Assembly: GCF_002104765.1 (NCBI RefSeq)
Contig: NZ_NCXM01000006.1
Coordinates: 1-64,000 of the forward strand
DNA length: 64,000 nt
Reading direction: 5' to 3'
Origin: Mycolicibacterium vulneris
GTDB taxonomy: Bacteria; Actinomycetota; Actinomycetes; Mycobacteriales; Mycobacteriaceae
Part shown: piece by piece, positions 1-8,539 of the stretch
Position numbering within the stretch: the stretch's first letter is position 1
Layout: each line of letters begins with the position of its first letter
Position numbers and translations under genes: made by a program
Notes under the pieces: generated by a model
Told to the model about the DNA's origin: nothing
Databases searched by the model: none
What the model saw: only the letters and a program-made list of their open reading frames with translations

Positions 1-98
1 CGTCGATCACCTTCTACACCAAGACCAAAACCGTGACGTCGCGGTGGCCGTCCGGCATCAAGGACGGCGCCGAATTCAGTATTCCGACCATGAATTAG
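1..98 (+). CDS. mmsA: Methylmalonate-semialdehyde dehydrogenase, C-terminal end (partial)
   Basis: An open frame (codons from base 3) enters from the left edge and stops at TAG 96-98. The last about 30 residues contain TKTVTSRWPSG and end in IPTMN, which resembles the extreme C-terminus of CoA-acylating methylmalonate-semialdehyde dehydrogenases of mycobacteria. That enzyme converts methylmalonate semialdehyde to propionyl-CoA in valine and thymine catabolism. Only the tail is present, so no catalytic residue can be checked; the assignment rests on recognition of the tail alone. Confidence 0.6.
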   Translation, partial: SITFYTKTKTVTSRWPSGIKDGAEFSIPTMN

Positions 99-314
99 GC
101 GAGCCCTTGTAAGCAACCACTTTCAATCAACCGAGCAACTTTCAACCTCGAACTGGTGACGGAGGCCGTCGAGGCGGCCGCCGCAGCCGGCCGGCAGGCG
201 ACCACCAGCGCCCAAGCCGCGGCACTACTCGGCCTACCACGGGCCATGGAATCGGTGCCGCGTAACGATTGCGGATTCGAAATCGGTTGCGGGACAATGA
301 TAAGAGAGAGCTGG

Positions 315-512
315 TTAAAGAGTTACGATCTGGTGATCCGGAACGGCTCGATCGTTGACGGTTTATAGGGGAGTGCCCGATCGGGGCTACGTCGCGGTGC
401 GTGGTGGTGTCATCGTGGCGGTTGGTTCGGTCGATGTATGGGCACGCGTGAGATCGATGCGGCAAGCCTGTTGGTCACGCCCGGGTTCATTGACCTGCAC
501 ACCACAGCATCT
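315..512 (+). pseudogene. Decayed N-terminus of an N-acyl-D-amino-acid deacylase / amidohydrolase
   Basis: Three short frames read in succession reproduce the start of a D-aminoacylase-type amidohydrolase. SYDLVIRNGSIVDGL ends at a stop at 366-368, GYVAVRGGVIVAVGSV continues in another frame (about 379-435), and REIDAASLLVTPGFIDLHT follows in a third (about 445-504). The usual metal-binding HTH after FIDL is degraded to HTT and no further homology is evident after about 512. At least two frameshifts plus loss of the remaining 90 percent make this a dead remnant. The family hydrolyses N-acyl-D-amino acids; no function is expected here. Confidence 0.6.
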
Positions 513-617
513 GAGCTGCTCGCAAGGTAATCCTGGCATCGAGCGGACGCCTCGTGCCGATGACAACATTGTTTAGCCCGCCTCGCCAGTCGGGATCGCA
601 GCTGGCACAGACAAGTG

Positions 618-639
618 CTTAAATAGATATTCATTTAAG
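618..639. promoter_or_regulatory. Inverted repeat with island-type box upstream of the CAP-domain gene
   Basis: CTTAAAT (618-624) and ATTTAAG (633-639) are perfect 7-bp arms around an 8-bp spacer. The reverse strand of 618-631 reads AATATCTATTTAAG, which matches the 14-bp box repeated at promoters of the catabolic island (consensus near GATAACTATTTAGC). It lies about 180 bp upstream of the CAP gene start in an AT-rich patch. An operator role is inferred only from position and similarity. Confidence 0.4.
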
Positions 640-819
640 TAATAAAACCTCTAGACGACGTCGCGGCGTCGTGGGTAGCCTACATGCATGTCAGGCTCGT
701 TTCGGTCCTGCAACGGCTAGCTGAGGCGATCCGATCAGCCAGGCCGGCACTCGGTCGCAGCGCGTCCGCCGCACAGCACCGTCGACCACCGCTGGGTGGC
801 TAACAAGGAGGACTTGGAC

Positions 820-1491
820 ATGCAACGTCGGCCGCACCGGCTGCCTGCCTTGGTTGTTACCGCCGGCGCTCTGTTGAGCAGTCCCGTCGCGCATGCGGAC
901 AATGACAACAACACGCTCATACCGAACAACAAGCGGCTCAATGACAGTGTCGTCGCCAACGTCTTCACCGTGCAGCATCAAGCAGGCTGCAATAACGACG
1001 TGAGAATCAGCCCCCAGCTGCAAGCCGCTGCGCAGCGACACACCCAGGATTTGTTGAACAACCGGGCCCTCGATGGTGACATCGGTTCGGACGGGTCTAG
1101 CCCACAAGACCGCGCCAACGCGGCTGGTTTCCATGGCCCGGTGGCCGAGACGGTGGCGATCAATCAGTCAATCGCGATCAGCGGCAATGACTTAATCAAC
1201 CGGTGGTACTACAACCCCGACTATTTCAAGATCATGTCCAGCTGTGCGAACAGCCAGATGGGGGTTTGGTCGCTGAACAGTCCGGATCGTACGGTCGTGG
1301 TTGCGGTCTACGGACAGCCACAAGCCGATCCCTCGGGACGGGGAGCAACACCACTGAACACCGATGGACAGAACATTCCGCTCGATCCCAGTCCTGACTA
1401 TGACGCCAGCGATGAACTCCAGTTCGGTCTCAACTGGTTCCCGTGGATCCTGAGGGGCGTGTACCCGCCGCCGGGCAATCCTCCGCAGTAG
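820..1491 (+). CDS. Secreted CAP-domain (SCP/PR-1-like) protein
   Basis: A 223-residue exported protein. The start at ATG 820 is chosen because AAGGAGGA lies at 805-812, and it gives a classical signal peptide (RRPHR basic region, hydrophobic core to about residue 20, cleavage after AHA at 26). The mature part resembles mycobacterial CAP proteins: LQAAAQRHTQDLLNN helix, RANAAGF, VAETVA, and a WYYNPDYFKIMSSC segment, with two cysteines able to form a disulfide. Mycobacterial CAP members are of uncertain biochemical function. The C-terminus is Pro-rich. It is a single gene, convergent with the LpqH-like gene, with an AT-rich promoter carrying the repeat at 618-639. Confidence 0.75.
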   Translation: MQRRPHRLPALVVTAGALLSSPVAHADNDNNTLIPNNKRLNDSVVANVFTVQHQAGCNNDVRISPQLQAAAQRHTQDLLNNRALDGDIGSDGSSPQDRANAAGFHGPVAETVAINQSIAISGNDLINRWYYNPDYFKIMSSCANSQMGVWSLNSPDRTVVVAVYGQPQADPSGRGATPLNTDGQNIPLDPSPDYDASDELQFGLNWFPWILRGVYPPPGNPPQ

Positions 1492-1518
1492 AGCGAGATT
1501 CGTCTATCGGTAGCAAAC

Positions 1519-1535
1519 GCGGGTCAAAAGCCCGC
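1519..1535. terminator. Possible small hairpin between convergent genes
   Basis: GCGGG (1519-1523) pairs with CCCGC (1531-1535) across a 7-nt loop, between the ends of the convergent CAP and LpqH-like genes. There is no U-tract, as is common for mycobacterial terminators. The stem is short, so the call is weak. Confidence 0.25.
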
Positions 1536-1555
1536 ACATCAACGTAATTCGGCCA

Positions 1556-1579
1556 TAGGTCGCTAGGTCGCTAGGTCGC
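1556..1579. repeat. Three tandem copies of an 8-bp unit (TAGGTCGC)
   Basis: TAGGTCGC occurs three times without interruption immediately outside the stop codon of the LpqH-like gene. It is a short microsatellite-like tract that could vary in copy number between strains; no function is visible. Confidence 0.8.
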
Positions 1580-1580
1580 G

Positions 1581-2039
1581 TTAACACGCGACCTTGATTA
1601 TGAACGTGTCGGTTGCCTTCAGGCTGGGATTATCGGTGTCAAAGCCCTCGGCACGTCCCCGGATGGTGTAGGTGTATCCGTGCAGGGCTACATCGGCGGC
1701 GCCCTGGAGGTCTTCGGCGTAGCCGCCGGTGAAGCCGCCCAGGTCGCTGATGTTGACCGACTTGGCGGTCAGCGCACTTCCGTTGGAAATAAACGCTTTT
1801 GTGCCTGCCGCGGTGTCACCGATAGTAACCGCAGTGAGTGATCCCATCGGAATGCACTTCACAGCGTGGGTCTCCGGAAGGGCATGATCGTTGATCGTCA
1901 CCTGTGCGGTTTCTGGGGGCAATGTTCCCGGAGGTGCGGCTGCGCGGGGCGTTGACGAACATGCACCGACACTTGCTGTTATCACGACGATCGCGGATGC
2001 GTTACGGAACCGCTTCTGCACGAGCGCACCCCATTTCAT
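1581..2039 (-). CDS. LpqH-family lipoprotein (19 kDa antigen-like)
   Basis: A 152-residue protein with a basic N-terminus (QKRFRN), a hydrophobic stretch and a lipobox V-G-A-C, so Cys27 is the expected lipidation site. A Pro/Ala-rich linker (RAAAPPGTLPPE) leads into a domain with features of the LpqH family: AQVTINDH near the start, the paired cysteines of AVKC and the terminal KVAC, GGFTGGY near residues 103-109, and FDTDNPS before FIIKVAC. These are cell-envelope lipoproteins of mycobacteria, surface-exposed and often immunogenic. Monocistronic, on the opposite strand to the CAP gene. Confidence 0.75.
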   Translation of the reverse strand: MKWGALVQKRFRNASAIVVITASVGACSSTPRAAAPPGTLPPETAQVTINDHALPETHAVKCIPMGSLTAVTIGDTAAGTKAFISNGSALTAKSVNISDLGGFTGGYAEDLQGAADVALHGYTYTIRGRAEGFDTDNPSLKATDTFIIKVAC

Positions 2040-2319
2040 CTCGCCGCCATCCCGACTCCGAATTAGAGCAAGGTCGCCACCGCTGTATTTCGGCGTCGGC
2101 TTGCCCGGTGCGGCGAGCGGTCGGCTTGGTCAAAACAACGATATCCGACTTTGGCATCGTGGTCACGGCTATCGCGATGTATTCGTTGACAACCGTTTTC
2201 GTCTGTGGGTCGGTGATCAGCCGTCATCGTGGTCGATTGCGCGTCCTCTTAACGAGGACAACAAGATTGAAGAGCTGACGGTGTAGCCGGCGCAGCCGTG
2301 ACTTGATCTCGGCGAGAGG

Positions 2320-2946
2320 CTATCGCCGAGGGGTTAGCGAGGCGACGAGCAAGTTGCGCAGTACGCCCTCATCACCACCGTCATCGGGGTCGGCGGGCTC
2401 CGCGATAAGGCTGAAGTTGATGCGGACGATCCAGCGGGCGAGGGTGTCAGCCGGGACATCTCGGCGAATATCGCCGACAGCGGCAGCAGCCTCGAGGCGC
2501 CGCACCAGCGCGTCAGCGAGCTTGGCTCGCCACAACTCGGAACCTTCGGCGGCATGATAGGCAGCGCCGACGGCTTGATGGTCGTCGACTAGTGATCGCA
2601 TCACCGGTGAGCCACGGGCGATGTCGATTCCCCGCATGCATGCGGCGACGAGCTGAGTCAGGAAGGGCTCGTCAGTCTGCCAACATTGTTCAACGGCGTG
2701 CAGGGTAACGGTGAGCACTCGCATGAAGGAGGCCGCCAGCAGAGCGTCCTTGCTCGGGAAGTAGTAGTACACCGTCGACCGGTGCACGCCAGCGCGCCGG
2801 GCGATGTCGCCCATCCGGGTGCGCACAGGCCCCTTATCCGAGTAGCAGGAATCGGCCGCGGTCAGCAACCGTTCGCGCGCCTCATCATCTGCCGGCGAGT
2901 CCGCCCCGGCTGGCCTCGGGCGACGGCCTCTGGATTGGGCGGTCAC
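2320..2946 (-). CDS. TetR-family transcriptional regulator upstream of the mce operon
   Basis: 208 residues, GTG start. The N-terminal helix-turn-helix is clear: ERLLTAADSCYSDKG, then MGDIARRAGVHRSTVYYYFPSKDALL (about residues 45-70). The C-terminal ligand domain shows no family signature that I recognise. It is transcribed away from the mce operon, which begins 1.3 kb to the right; a local regulator near mce loci is common in mycobacteria (Mce1R and Mce3R being known cases), but this protein has a single TetR domain, unlike Mce3R. A copy of the island box lies about 330 bp upstream of its start (3276-3289). Confidence 0.85.
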   Translation of the reverse strand: MTAQSRGRRPRPAGADSPADDEARERLLTAADSCYSDKGPVRTRMGDIARRAGVHRSTVYYYFPSKDALLAASFMRVLTVTLHAVEQCWQTDEPFLTQLVAACMRGIDIARGSPVMRSLVDDHQAVGAAYHAAEGSELWRAKLADALVRRLEAAAAVGDIRRDVPADTLARWIVRINFSLIAEPADPDDGGDEGVLRNLLVASLTPRR

Positions 2947-4269
2947 ACCAGCACACTACGGCCTCGCAGCTGTGTCGGTGACGCGATGCGAATGTCTCGG
3001 CGAGGACTCGCTGGCGGTTTAACTGCGCTGCGAGAGGTGGCGGCGCCACCGGTTGTTCCCGGCGAGTGAAGCTCAACCGGCCTTGGCGGCTGCCCGGAAT
3101 CTCGGCGATGGGGCAAGCCCACATCCAGATGAGCCGGGCTCTACCCCCGACCAGTTAACCGGGTAGCAACTGTCCGGCAGCGCACCTGACTCACTGCGGC
3201 TCAGCAGTGCAGAGTTCCCTCGAGATTCTCCAGTAATGCTCCGAATAATGAGCTAACGATACAAACCGATATATAGATAACTATTTAGCTTTAACCGTCA
3301 CTTCTGTCAGCCCTTTTGTGCGCTGGATCACTGCCATCCGCGCTACAGAGTAAGGCTCAGGCGAGAGGTCGGTTAGTCAAGATCGGCGATTAATTGCCAC
3401 GCATGCGGGGGTTGGTGTTGACCCATGCTGGTATACCCGCGTGAACAAGTTTTCGCCCGAGTGTTAAGGGTCGCGCTGACGCCAGAAAGTTCGTAGCCCT
3501 ACCTTGCGGTAAGCGCAGCTCAGGACCCCACCGGTGGCTCGACGCGCTCTGTGCGGGCCTGGGATATGGAGACGCGCCGGTGTGCACTCGATCCCGCTCA
3601 GCGGCGGGCTGTGATGGTGGATATGCAAGGGATGTATCCATACTTCAGTGAGCCGGTTTACGTCGCAATCCCTTTATTGGTTCCGGTGCGCAATAAGAAA
3701 CGAGGTTTAAGCATCCTGCTCTGCAATAAAAGGTACTGTTTACCGTCTGGAATGAACTCAGTTAAGGTGATTACTGTAGATAGATCTGCGAACGTATAGC
3801 GCGCAGTTCCTGGATATTATTCCTAAATTATGGTCAAATAGTGTAGTTCGTAGCAAACTTTATGGCCCTGGACTGGTCGCGATGCGGGTGATGCTGGGCG
3901 TGGGAGCGTCCAGCCCTGGCCGATGCGGCCGAGCACCTGGCCCTTGCAATATCTACGAGGTCTGATGGGTGCTGTGCTGTTCGACACGGGTGTAGCGAGC
4001 CAACCTGACACGGCCTTCCCGTTTGCGAGTATTGCGACATTTCAGCCAAAATTGTCGGAACCCACAGCAAACCAACGCAGTTGCGCTCACGTCACTTAGC
4101 CGGTTTGTCCAAAATGGCGTTCGTCGATGTTGCCTTGCCTTAATGTAATGGTGTACCGTCCCGCTGTGCTCTGGGCCACACCGTTTCGAAAGGGAGCAGC
4201 ACGTCGTACCGCTGCGGGGAGGATTCATCGTCTAATGTCGGCTCCGACTGGTTACAAACGAGTGCGCTA
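2947..4269. other. 1.3 kb non-coding, AT-rich gap between tetR and the mce operon
   Basis: I find no convincing gene. The short open frames have neither mycobacterial codon bias nor recognisable motifs. Composition falls far below the surrounding GC, especially at 3220-3320 and 3640-3860. The only discrete element I can support is the box at 3276-3289. The mce promoter presumably lies in the right part. Candidates are an unannotated small RNA, a long leader, or remnant foreign DNA; none can be shown from the bases alone. Confidence 0.6.
3276..3289 (+). promoter_or_regulatory. Island box M1 (GATAACTATTTAGC), upstream of tetR and mce
   Basis: Exact reference copy of the 14-bp box repeated in this window. 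With its 4-bp left flank it reads TATAGATAACTATTTAGC, which differs at one base from the reverse complement of the box at 39785-39798 plus flank. It sits in a strongly AT-rich stretch of the tetR-mce gap. Confidence 0.5.
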
Positions 4270-5115
4270 GTGGTAGTCGCGGACACAGCACCTATTCCCG
4301 CCTTGACCGCTCCGCCAGAGGAGGGCGTGGTGGTCGAGTCTCCGGGAACCGCTCGGCTGGCCGTTGCCGGCAAGCCGCTACGCGAGGTCGGCAGCTACTT
4401 CGCATTGACCCTCGACATCTTCACGCAGCTGGTGCGCCCGCCGTTTGCTTGGCGCGAATTCATCCATCAGGCGTGGTTCGTGGCTCGGGTGTCGATCGCC
4501 CCGACGATCTTGTTGTCGATTCCGTTCAACGCGCTCAGCGTCTTCATCATCAACGTTCTGCTCGTGGAGATCGGCGCCGCCGACGCATCAGGTGCTGGGG
4601 CTGCGTTGGCGAGCGTGGCATACATCGGCCCGATAACCACGGTGCTGGTCGTTGCGGGTACCGGCGCTACTGCGATTTGTGCTGACCTGGGTGCTCGGAC
4701 CATCCGCGAAGAGCTCGACGCGATGCGGGTGATGGGGATCAACCCGGTGCAGCGACTGCTGGTACCCAGGGTCTTGGCGCTCTGCCTCAACGGGTTGTTG
4801 CTCAACTCGATCAACACCATCGTCGGGTTGGTCGGCAGTTTCTTCTTCTCGGTCTACTTTCAGCACGTCACTCCGGGTGCGTGGGCGGCGAGCCTGACGC
4901 TACTGGTCAAGATCGCCGACGTGGCCATCGCCTTCTTCAAGGCGGCTTTGTTCGGCCTGGTTGCTGGGACCATCGCCTGCTACAAGGGCGTCACGGTTGG
5001 TGGGGGACCCCAAGGTGTCGGCAACGCGGTCAATGAAACCGTGGTGTACACGTTCATGGCGTTGTTCGTGATCAACGTCGTGCTAGTCGCGGTCGGCACG
5101 AAGGTGACGATGTGA
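4270..5115 (+). CDS. yrbEA: YrbE (MlaE-like) permease, first subunit of Mce transporter
   Basis: 281 residues, GTG start, first gene of the mce operon. It belongs to the MlaE/YrbE permease family: hydrophobic helices around residues 75-105, 115-145, 180-205, 215-245 and 255-280, with the family loop VAGTGATAICADLGARTIREELDAM containing the conserved EELDA/MRVMGINP segment (the coupling region thought to contact the MceG/MkL ATPase). It forms the inner-membrane channel with the second YrbE. It overlaps the next gene by GTGA, so the two are translationally coupled. The start lacks a strong ribosome site and could lie slightly elsewhere. Confidence 0.92.
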   Translation: MVVADTAPIPALTAPPEEGVVVESPGTARLAVAGKPLREVGSYFALTLDIFTQLVRPPFAWREFIHQAWFVARVSIAPTILLSIPFNALSVFIINVLLVEIGAADASGAGAALASVAYIGPITTVLVVAGTGATAICADLGARTIREELDAMRVMGINPVQRLLVPRVLALCLNGLLLNSINTIVGLVGSFFFSVYFQHVTPGAWAASLTLLVKIADVAIAFFKAALFGLVAGTIACYKGVTVGGGPQGVGNAVNETVVYTFMALFVINVVLVAVGTKVTM

Positions 5116-5996
5116 CCGCGGCCCCCGCCCGACACCGCCCGACAAGCGTGATTCCCGCACCGCCGCGGTTGGCACGATTGTCGATCACCCTGCACCGCTT
5201 GGTCGCCGGCTGGAATCGGCTGGGAAGCCAAACCGCGTTCTACGTCAAGGCGCTGAGTCTGGTGTGGGATGCGGTCGCCCGCTATAAGGCTGAGACGCTG
5301 CGCCTGATCGCCACTATGAGTCTGGGGATCGGTGCGCTGGCCATCATCGGCGGGACCGTGGTGGTCGTCACCACACTGGTCATGTCGACCGGAGCGTTCA
5401 TCGGTATCCAGCTCTACCGATCACTGTCCGATGTGGGCGTGGAGGCTTTGAGCGGTTTCGCCTCGGCCTACCTCAACACCCGTTTCGCCGCGCCGCTGAC
5501 CTCGGCCATCGGGCTTGCCGCGACTATCGGCGCCGGAGCCACCGCGCAGCTGGGAGCTATGCGCATCAACGAGGAGATCGACGCTCTGGAAGTGATGGGC
5601 ATCCGCGCGATCAGCTACCTGGCATCAACGCGAATCGTAGCCGGCGTACTGGTTACCGTTCCTTTGTGGTGCCTGTCCTCGCTGGCCGGATATCTGGCGA
5701 CGCGAACGCTGGTGGTCGTCGCCTTCGGGCAGGCACCCGGGGTCTATGACCACTATTTCAACACCTACCTGCAGCCCACCGACTTGATCTGGTCACTGCT
5801 GCAAGTGATAGCGACGGCAACGGTCGTGATGCTGGTACACACCTACTACGGTTTCAACGCGACCGGCGGCCCAGCCGGCGTCGGCGAAGCTGTCGGCCGC
5901 TCGGTGCGCGCCTCACTGGTCGTGGCGGTAACGGTGCAGTTGGCGGTGGCAATGGCCGCCTACGGCGTGTCCGGCAACTTCAACCTGTCTGGATAG
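5112..5996 (+). CDS. yrbEB: YrbE permease, second subunit of Mce transporter
   Basis: 294 residues, GTG start overlapping the previous stop. Same family as its neighbour: the motif GAGATAQLGAMRINEEIDALEVMGI (about residues 140-164) holds the E-E-I-D-A coupling loop, and there are five to six membrane helices. The cytosolic N-terminus (about 60 residues) is longer than in the first subunit. Two different YrbE proteins per operon are the rule in mycobacterial mce loci, giving a heterodimeric permease. Six bases separate it from mceA. Confidence 0.92.
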   Translation: MTAAPARHRPTSVIPAPPRLARLSITLHRLVAGWNRLGSQTAFYVKALSLVWDAVARYKAETLRLIATMSLGIGALAIIGGTVVVVTTLVMSTGAFIGIQLYRSLSDVGVEALSGFASAYLNTRFAAPLTSAIGLAATIGAGATAQLGAMRINEEIDALEVMGIRAISYLASTRIVAGVLVTVPLWCLSSLAGYLATRTLVVVAFGQAPGVYDHYFNTYLQPTDLIWSLLQVIATATVVMLVHTYYGFNATGGPAGVGEAVGRSVRASLVVAVTVQLAVAMAAYGVSGNFNLSG

Positions 5997-6002
5997 CACG
6001 CG

Positions 6003-7472
6003 ATGAAGAAGATGCAACGTGAAGCCGGCCTTCCCCCGGCGCTGTGGACTCTCATCCTCCTTGGCACGATCACCGGCTTGGTCGTGCTCACGGTAGCGGC
6101 GTTCAACAGAGACCTGAGGCCCTATGCGAGGGTGACCCTCACCGCCGACCGCTCCGGTCTCATCATGGAACCCGGCGCCAAGGTGAAGTTGCGCGGCGTT
6201 CAGGTCGGCCGGGTTACCTCGATTCACTCGGGCGATCCCGTGACGCTGCGGCTGGAGCTCTACCCCGAGCAGCTCCAATACATCCCGGCCAACGTAACCG
6301 CCCAGATCACCGCCACCACGGCGTTCGGGGGCAAATACGTCGATCTTCAGATACCTGAAAGCCCGAGCCCCAGACGCCTGGCGGCGGGCGCTGTCGTGCG
6401 ATCACGCAACGTGACGACCGAGGTCAACACCGTGTTCCAGAACCTTGTCGCGGTGCTCAACCAGGTCGACACCCCCAAGCTGAACGCCGTACTCACCGCG
6501 CTGGGCGACGGGTTGCGCGGCAAAGGGGAGGCCCTCGGTGAGGCGACCACCGACCTCAACGAAGTCCTCGAGGCGATCAATCCCCGCAGCGAGACGATCC
6601 GGGCCGACTTTCGCGCACTCAAAGGATTCAGCGACACCTACAGCTCCGCCGCACACGACATCGTTACGGTGCTCGATGCGGCCAGCACCACCAGCGCCAC
6701 CGTCAGCAACAATGCTCAGGCCCTGGACTCACTGCTGCTCAACGTCGTTGGACTCTCCCACAGCGGCATCGGTTTGATCGGCCCGAACAAAGACAACCTC
6801 GTGCACGGCGTCAACTTGCTCGAGTCGACCACGCGGCTGCTGATGAAGTACAACCCCGAACTGACCTGCACGCTGGTCGGCTCCAAGTACGACGCCGAGT
6901 TTTTCGGCGACGTATCGGGCGGCCACAACGGGTACTCGGTCACACTCGACGTCGCCTTGCTGCTTGGTGACGAGGCGTACCGATACCCTGACAACCTCCC
7001 GATCAACGGAGCCAAAGGCGGCCCCGGGGGACAGCCCGGCTGCGGAGCGTTACCCGACGTGTCCAAGAACTTCCCGCTGCGCTACCTCGTCACCAACACC
7101 GGGTGGGGGCGCGGCCTGGACATGCGACCCAACCCCGGCATCGGTTTCCCCGGATACGTCGACTACCTGCCGGCCACCCGTGGAACACCGCAGCCGCCCA
7201 GCCTTCGCCATCCGGGAGGGACGGCACCTGGTCCGATTCCGTACCCGGGTGCGCCACCGTACGGAGCGCAGCAGTACGCGCCGGATGGAACGCCGCTGTA
7301 TCCGGGGTTGCCGCCCGCGCCTCCGCCGGGACGACCGCGAGATCCCGGCCCGCCGCCTGCGGGGTCGGAACCGTTCACGCCGCCAGTGCCGGGGGCGATC
7401 CAACCGACCTGCGGCGTCCTCAACCAGGTGTGCGAACCGCTGCCACCGCCACCAAATGTCCCGGGGCCATGA
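6003..7472 (+). CDS. mceA: Mce protein A (MlaD-type substrate-binding subunit)
   Basis: 489 residues. One N-terminal membrane anchor (about residues 12-34), then the MCE/MlaD domain (about 40-118) with LTADRSGLIMEPGAKVKLRG and FGGKYVDLQIP, then a long helical region, and a C-terminal tail from about 395 that is extremely rich in Pro/Gly. Mce proteins form hetero-hexameric tubes that carry lipids across the periplasm; the helical part builds the tunnel. The number of the operon (mce1, 4, 5 and so on) cannot be decided here. Two cysteines near the end (CGVLNQVC) could be disulfide-bonded. Confidence 0.92.
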   Translation: MKKMQREAGLPPALWTLILLGTITGLVVLTVAAFNRDLRPYARVTLTADRSGLIMEPGAKVKLRGVQVGRVTSIHSGDPVTLRLELYPEQLQYIPANVTAQITATTAFGGKYVDLQIPESPSPRRLAAGAVVRSRNVTTEVNTVFQNLVAVLNQVDTPKLNAVLTALGDGLRGKGEALGEATTDLNEVLEAINPRSETIRADFRALKGFSDTYSSAAHDIVTVLDAASTTSATVSNNAQALDSLLLNVVGLSHSGIGLIGPNKDNLVHGVNLLESTTRLLMKYNPELTCTLVGSKYDAEFFGDVSGGHNGYSVTLDVALLLGDEAYRYPDNLPINGAKGGPGGQPGCGALPDVSKNFPLRYLVTNTGWGRGLDMRPNPGIGFPGYVDYLPATRGTPQPPSLRHPGGTAPGPIPYPGAPPYGAQQYAPDGTPLYPGLPPAPPPGRPRDPGPPPAGSEPFTPPVPGAIQPTCGVLNQVCEPLPPPPNVPGP

Positions 7473-7510
7473 CTGCCCACCGCGTTGAGAAGAGTTAGGG
7501 GAGGGCAGAC

Positions 7511-8539
7511 ATGAAAGAGAACCTCACCGGGACACTGTGGCGCCTCGCCATCTATGTCGTCGTCTCTGTCCTGGGCATGTTCACGCTGGTCGCCCTGTTC
7601 GGGCAGCTGCGCTTCCAGTCCGAGAAGACCTACAAAGCGCAGTTCGCGAACGTGTCGGGGTTGGAGGGCGGAAACTTCGTCCGTATCGCCGGTGTCGAGG
7701 TCGGCAAAGTCAAGAACATCACCGTCGAGCCCGACTCCACGGTCCTCGTCGAATTCACCGCAGCAGAAAAGGTCGTGCTCACCGAGGGCACCAGGGCCGC
7801 CATCCGTTTCGCCGACCTCACCGGCGGCAGGTACGTGGCACTCGAAGAGGGAGCGGGCAACATCAGGCGACTCAGTCCAGGCGCGACCATCCCCCTAGCC
7901 CGTACCGAACCGGCACTCGATCTGGACGCGTTGATAGGCGGTTTCCGGCCACTGTTCCGGGCGCTGGACCCAGACCAGGTCAACAAGCTGACCGGGCAGC
8001 TGATCGCGGCCTTCCAAGGTCAGGGCGGCACGATTGGCTCATTTCTCACCCAGGCCGCCGCACTCACCAACACCTTGGCCGACCGCGACCACCTGATCGG
8101 TCAGGTCATCGTCAACTTGAACACCGTGCTCGGTTCGCTCGGCGGCCAAAGCGGCCAGTTCGCCCGTGCCGTCGACTCCCTCTCCGAACTGGTAGCAGGC
8201 CTTGAAGCCCGCAAGCAGGACATCAGCAACGGCGTGGCGTACGCGAACGCCGCCGCCGGGTCGATCACCGATCTACTGGCCCAAGCCCGCCCGCCGGTGA
8301 AAAAGGTGGTGCACGAGGCAGATCGCACCGCGGGGACCATGCTGGCCGACCGCGAGTGGCTCGAAAAGTACCTCGACCACTGGCCCGACGCCTTCAAGAT
8401 ACTGAACCGGCAAGGCTTATACGGAGACTTCTTCAGCTTCTACCTGTGTGACATCGTGCTCAAGCTCAACGGCAAGGGCGGCCAGCCGGTGTACGTCAAG
8501 GTGGCCGGCCAGGCCAGCGGCAGGTGCACGCCGCGATGA
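7511..8539 (+). CDS. mceB: Mce protein B
   Basis: 342 residues, ATG start behind GGGGAGGG. An anchor helix (about 12-32), an MCE domain (about 38-115: KAQFANVSGLEGGNFVRIAG, then LTGGRYVALEEG) and a helical domain with repeated heptad-like stretches up to about residue 300. It lacks the Pro-rich tail found in A, C and D and ends in a short domain with cysteines (YLCD and GRC), typical of B subunits. Its TGA overlaps the mceC ATG. Confidence 0.92.
   Translation: MKENLTGTLWRLAIYVVVSVLGMFTLVALFGQLRFQSEKTYKAQFANVSGLEGGNFVRIAGVEVGKVKNITVEPDSTVLVEFTAAEKVVLTEGTRAAIRFADLTGGRYVALEEGAGNIRRLSPGATIPLARTEPALDLDALIGGFRPLFRALDPDQVNKLTGQLIAAFQGQGGTIGSFLTQAAALTNTLADRDHLIGQVIVNLNTVLGSLGGQSGQFARAVDSLSELVAGLEARKQDISNGVAYANAAAGSITDLLAQARPPVKKVVHEADRTAGTMLADREWLEKYLDHWPDAFKILNRQGLYGDFFSFYLCDIVLKLNGKGGQPVYVKVAGQASGRCTPR

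Noticed and set aside
3551..3799. Open frame of 82 codons in the tetR-mce gap
   Set aside because: AT-rich codons unlike neighbours, no homologous motif, no ribosome site.
3823..4228. Three overlapping minus-strand frames before mce
   Set aside because: All Arg/Ser/His-rich shadow-like translations without recognisable domain.
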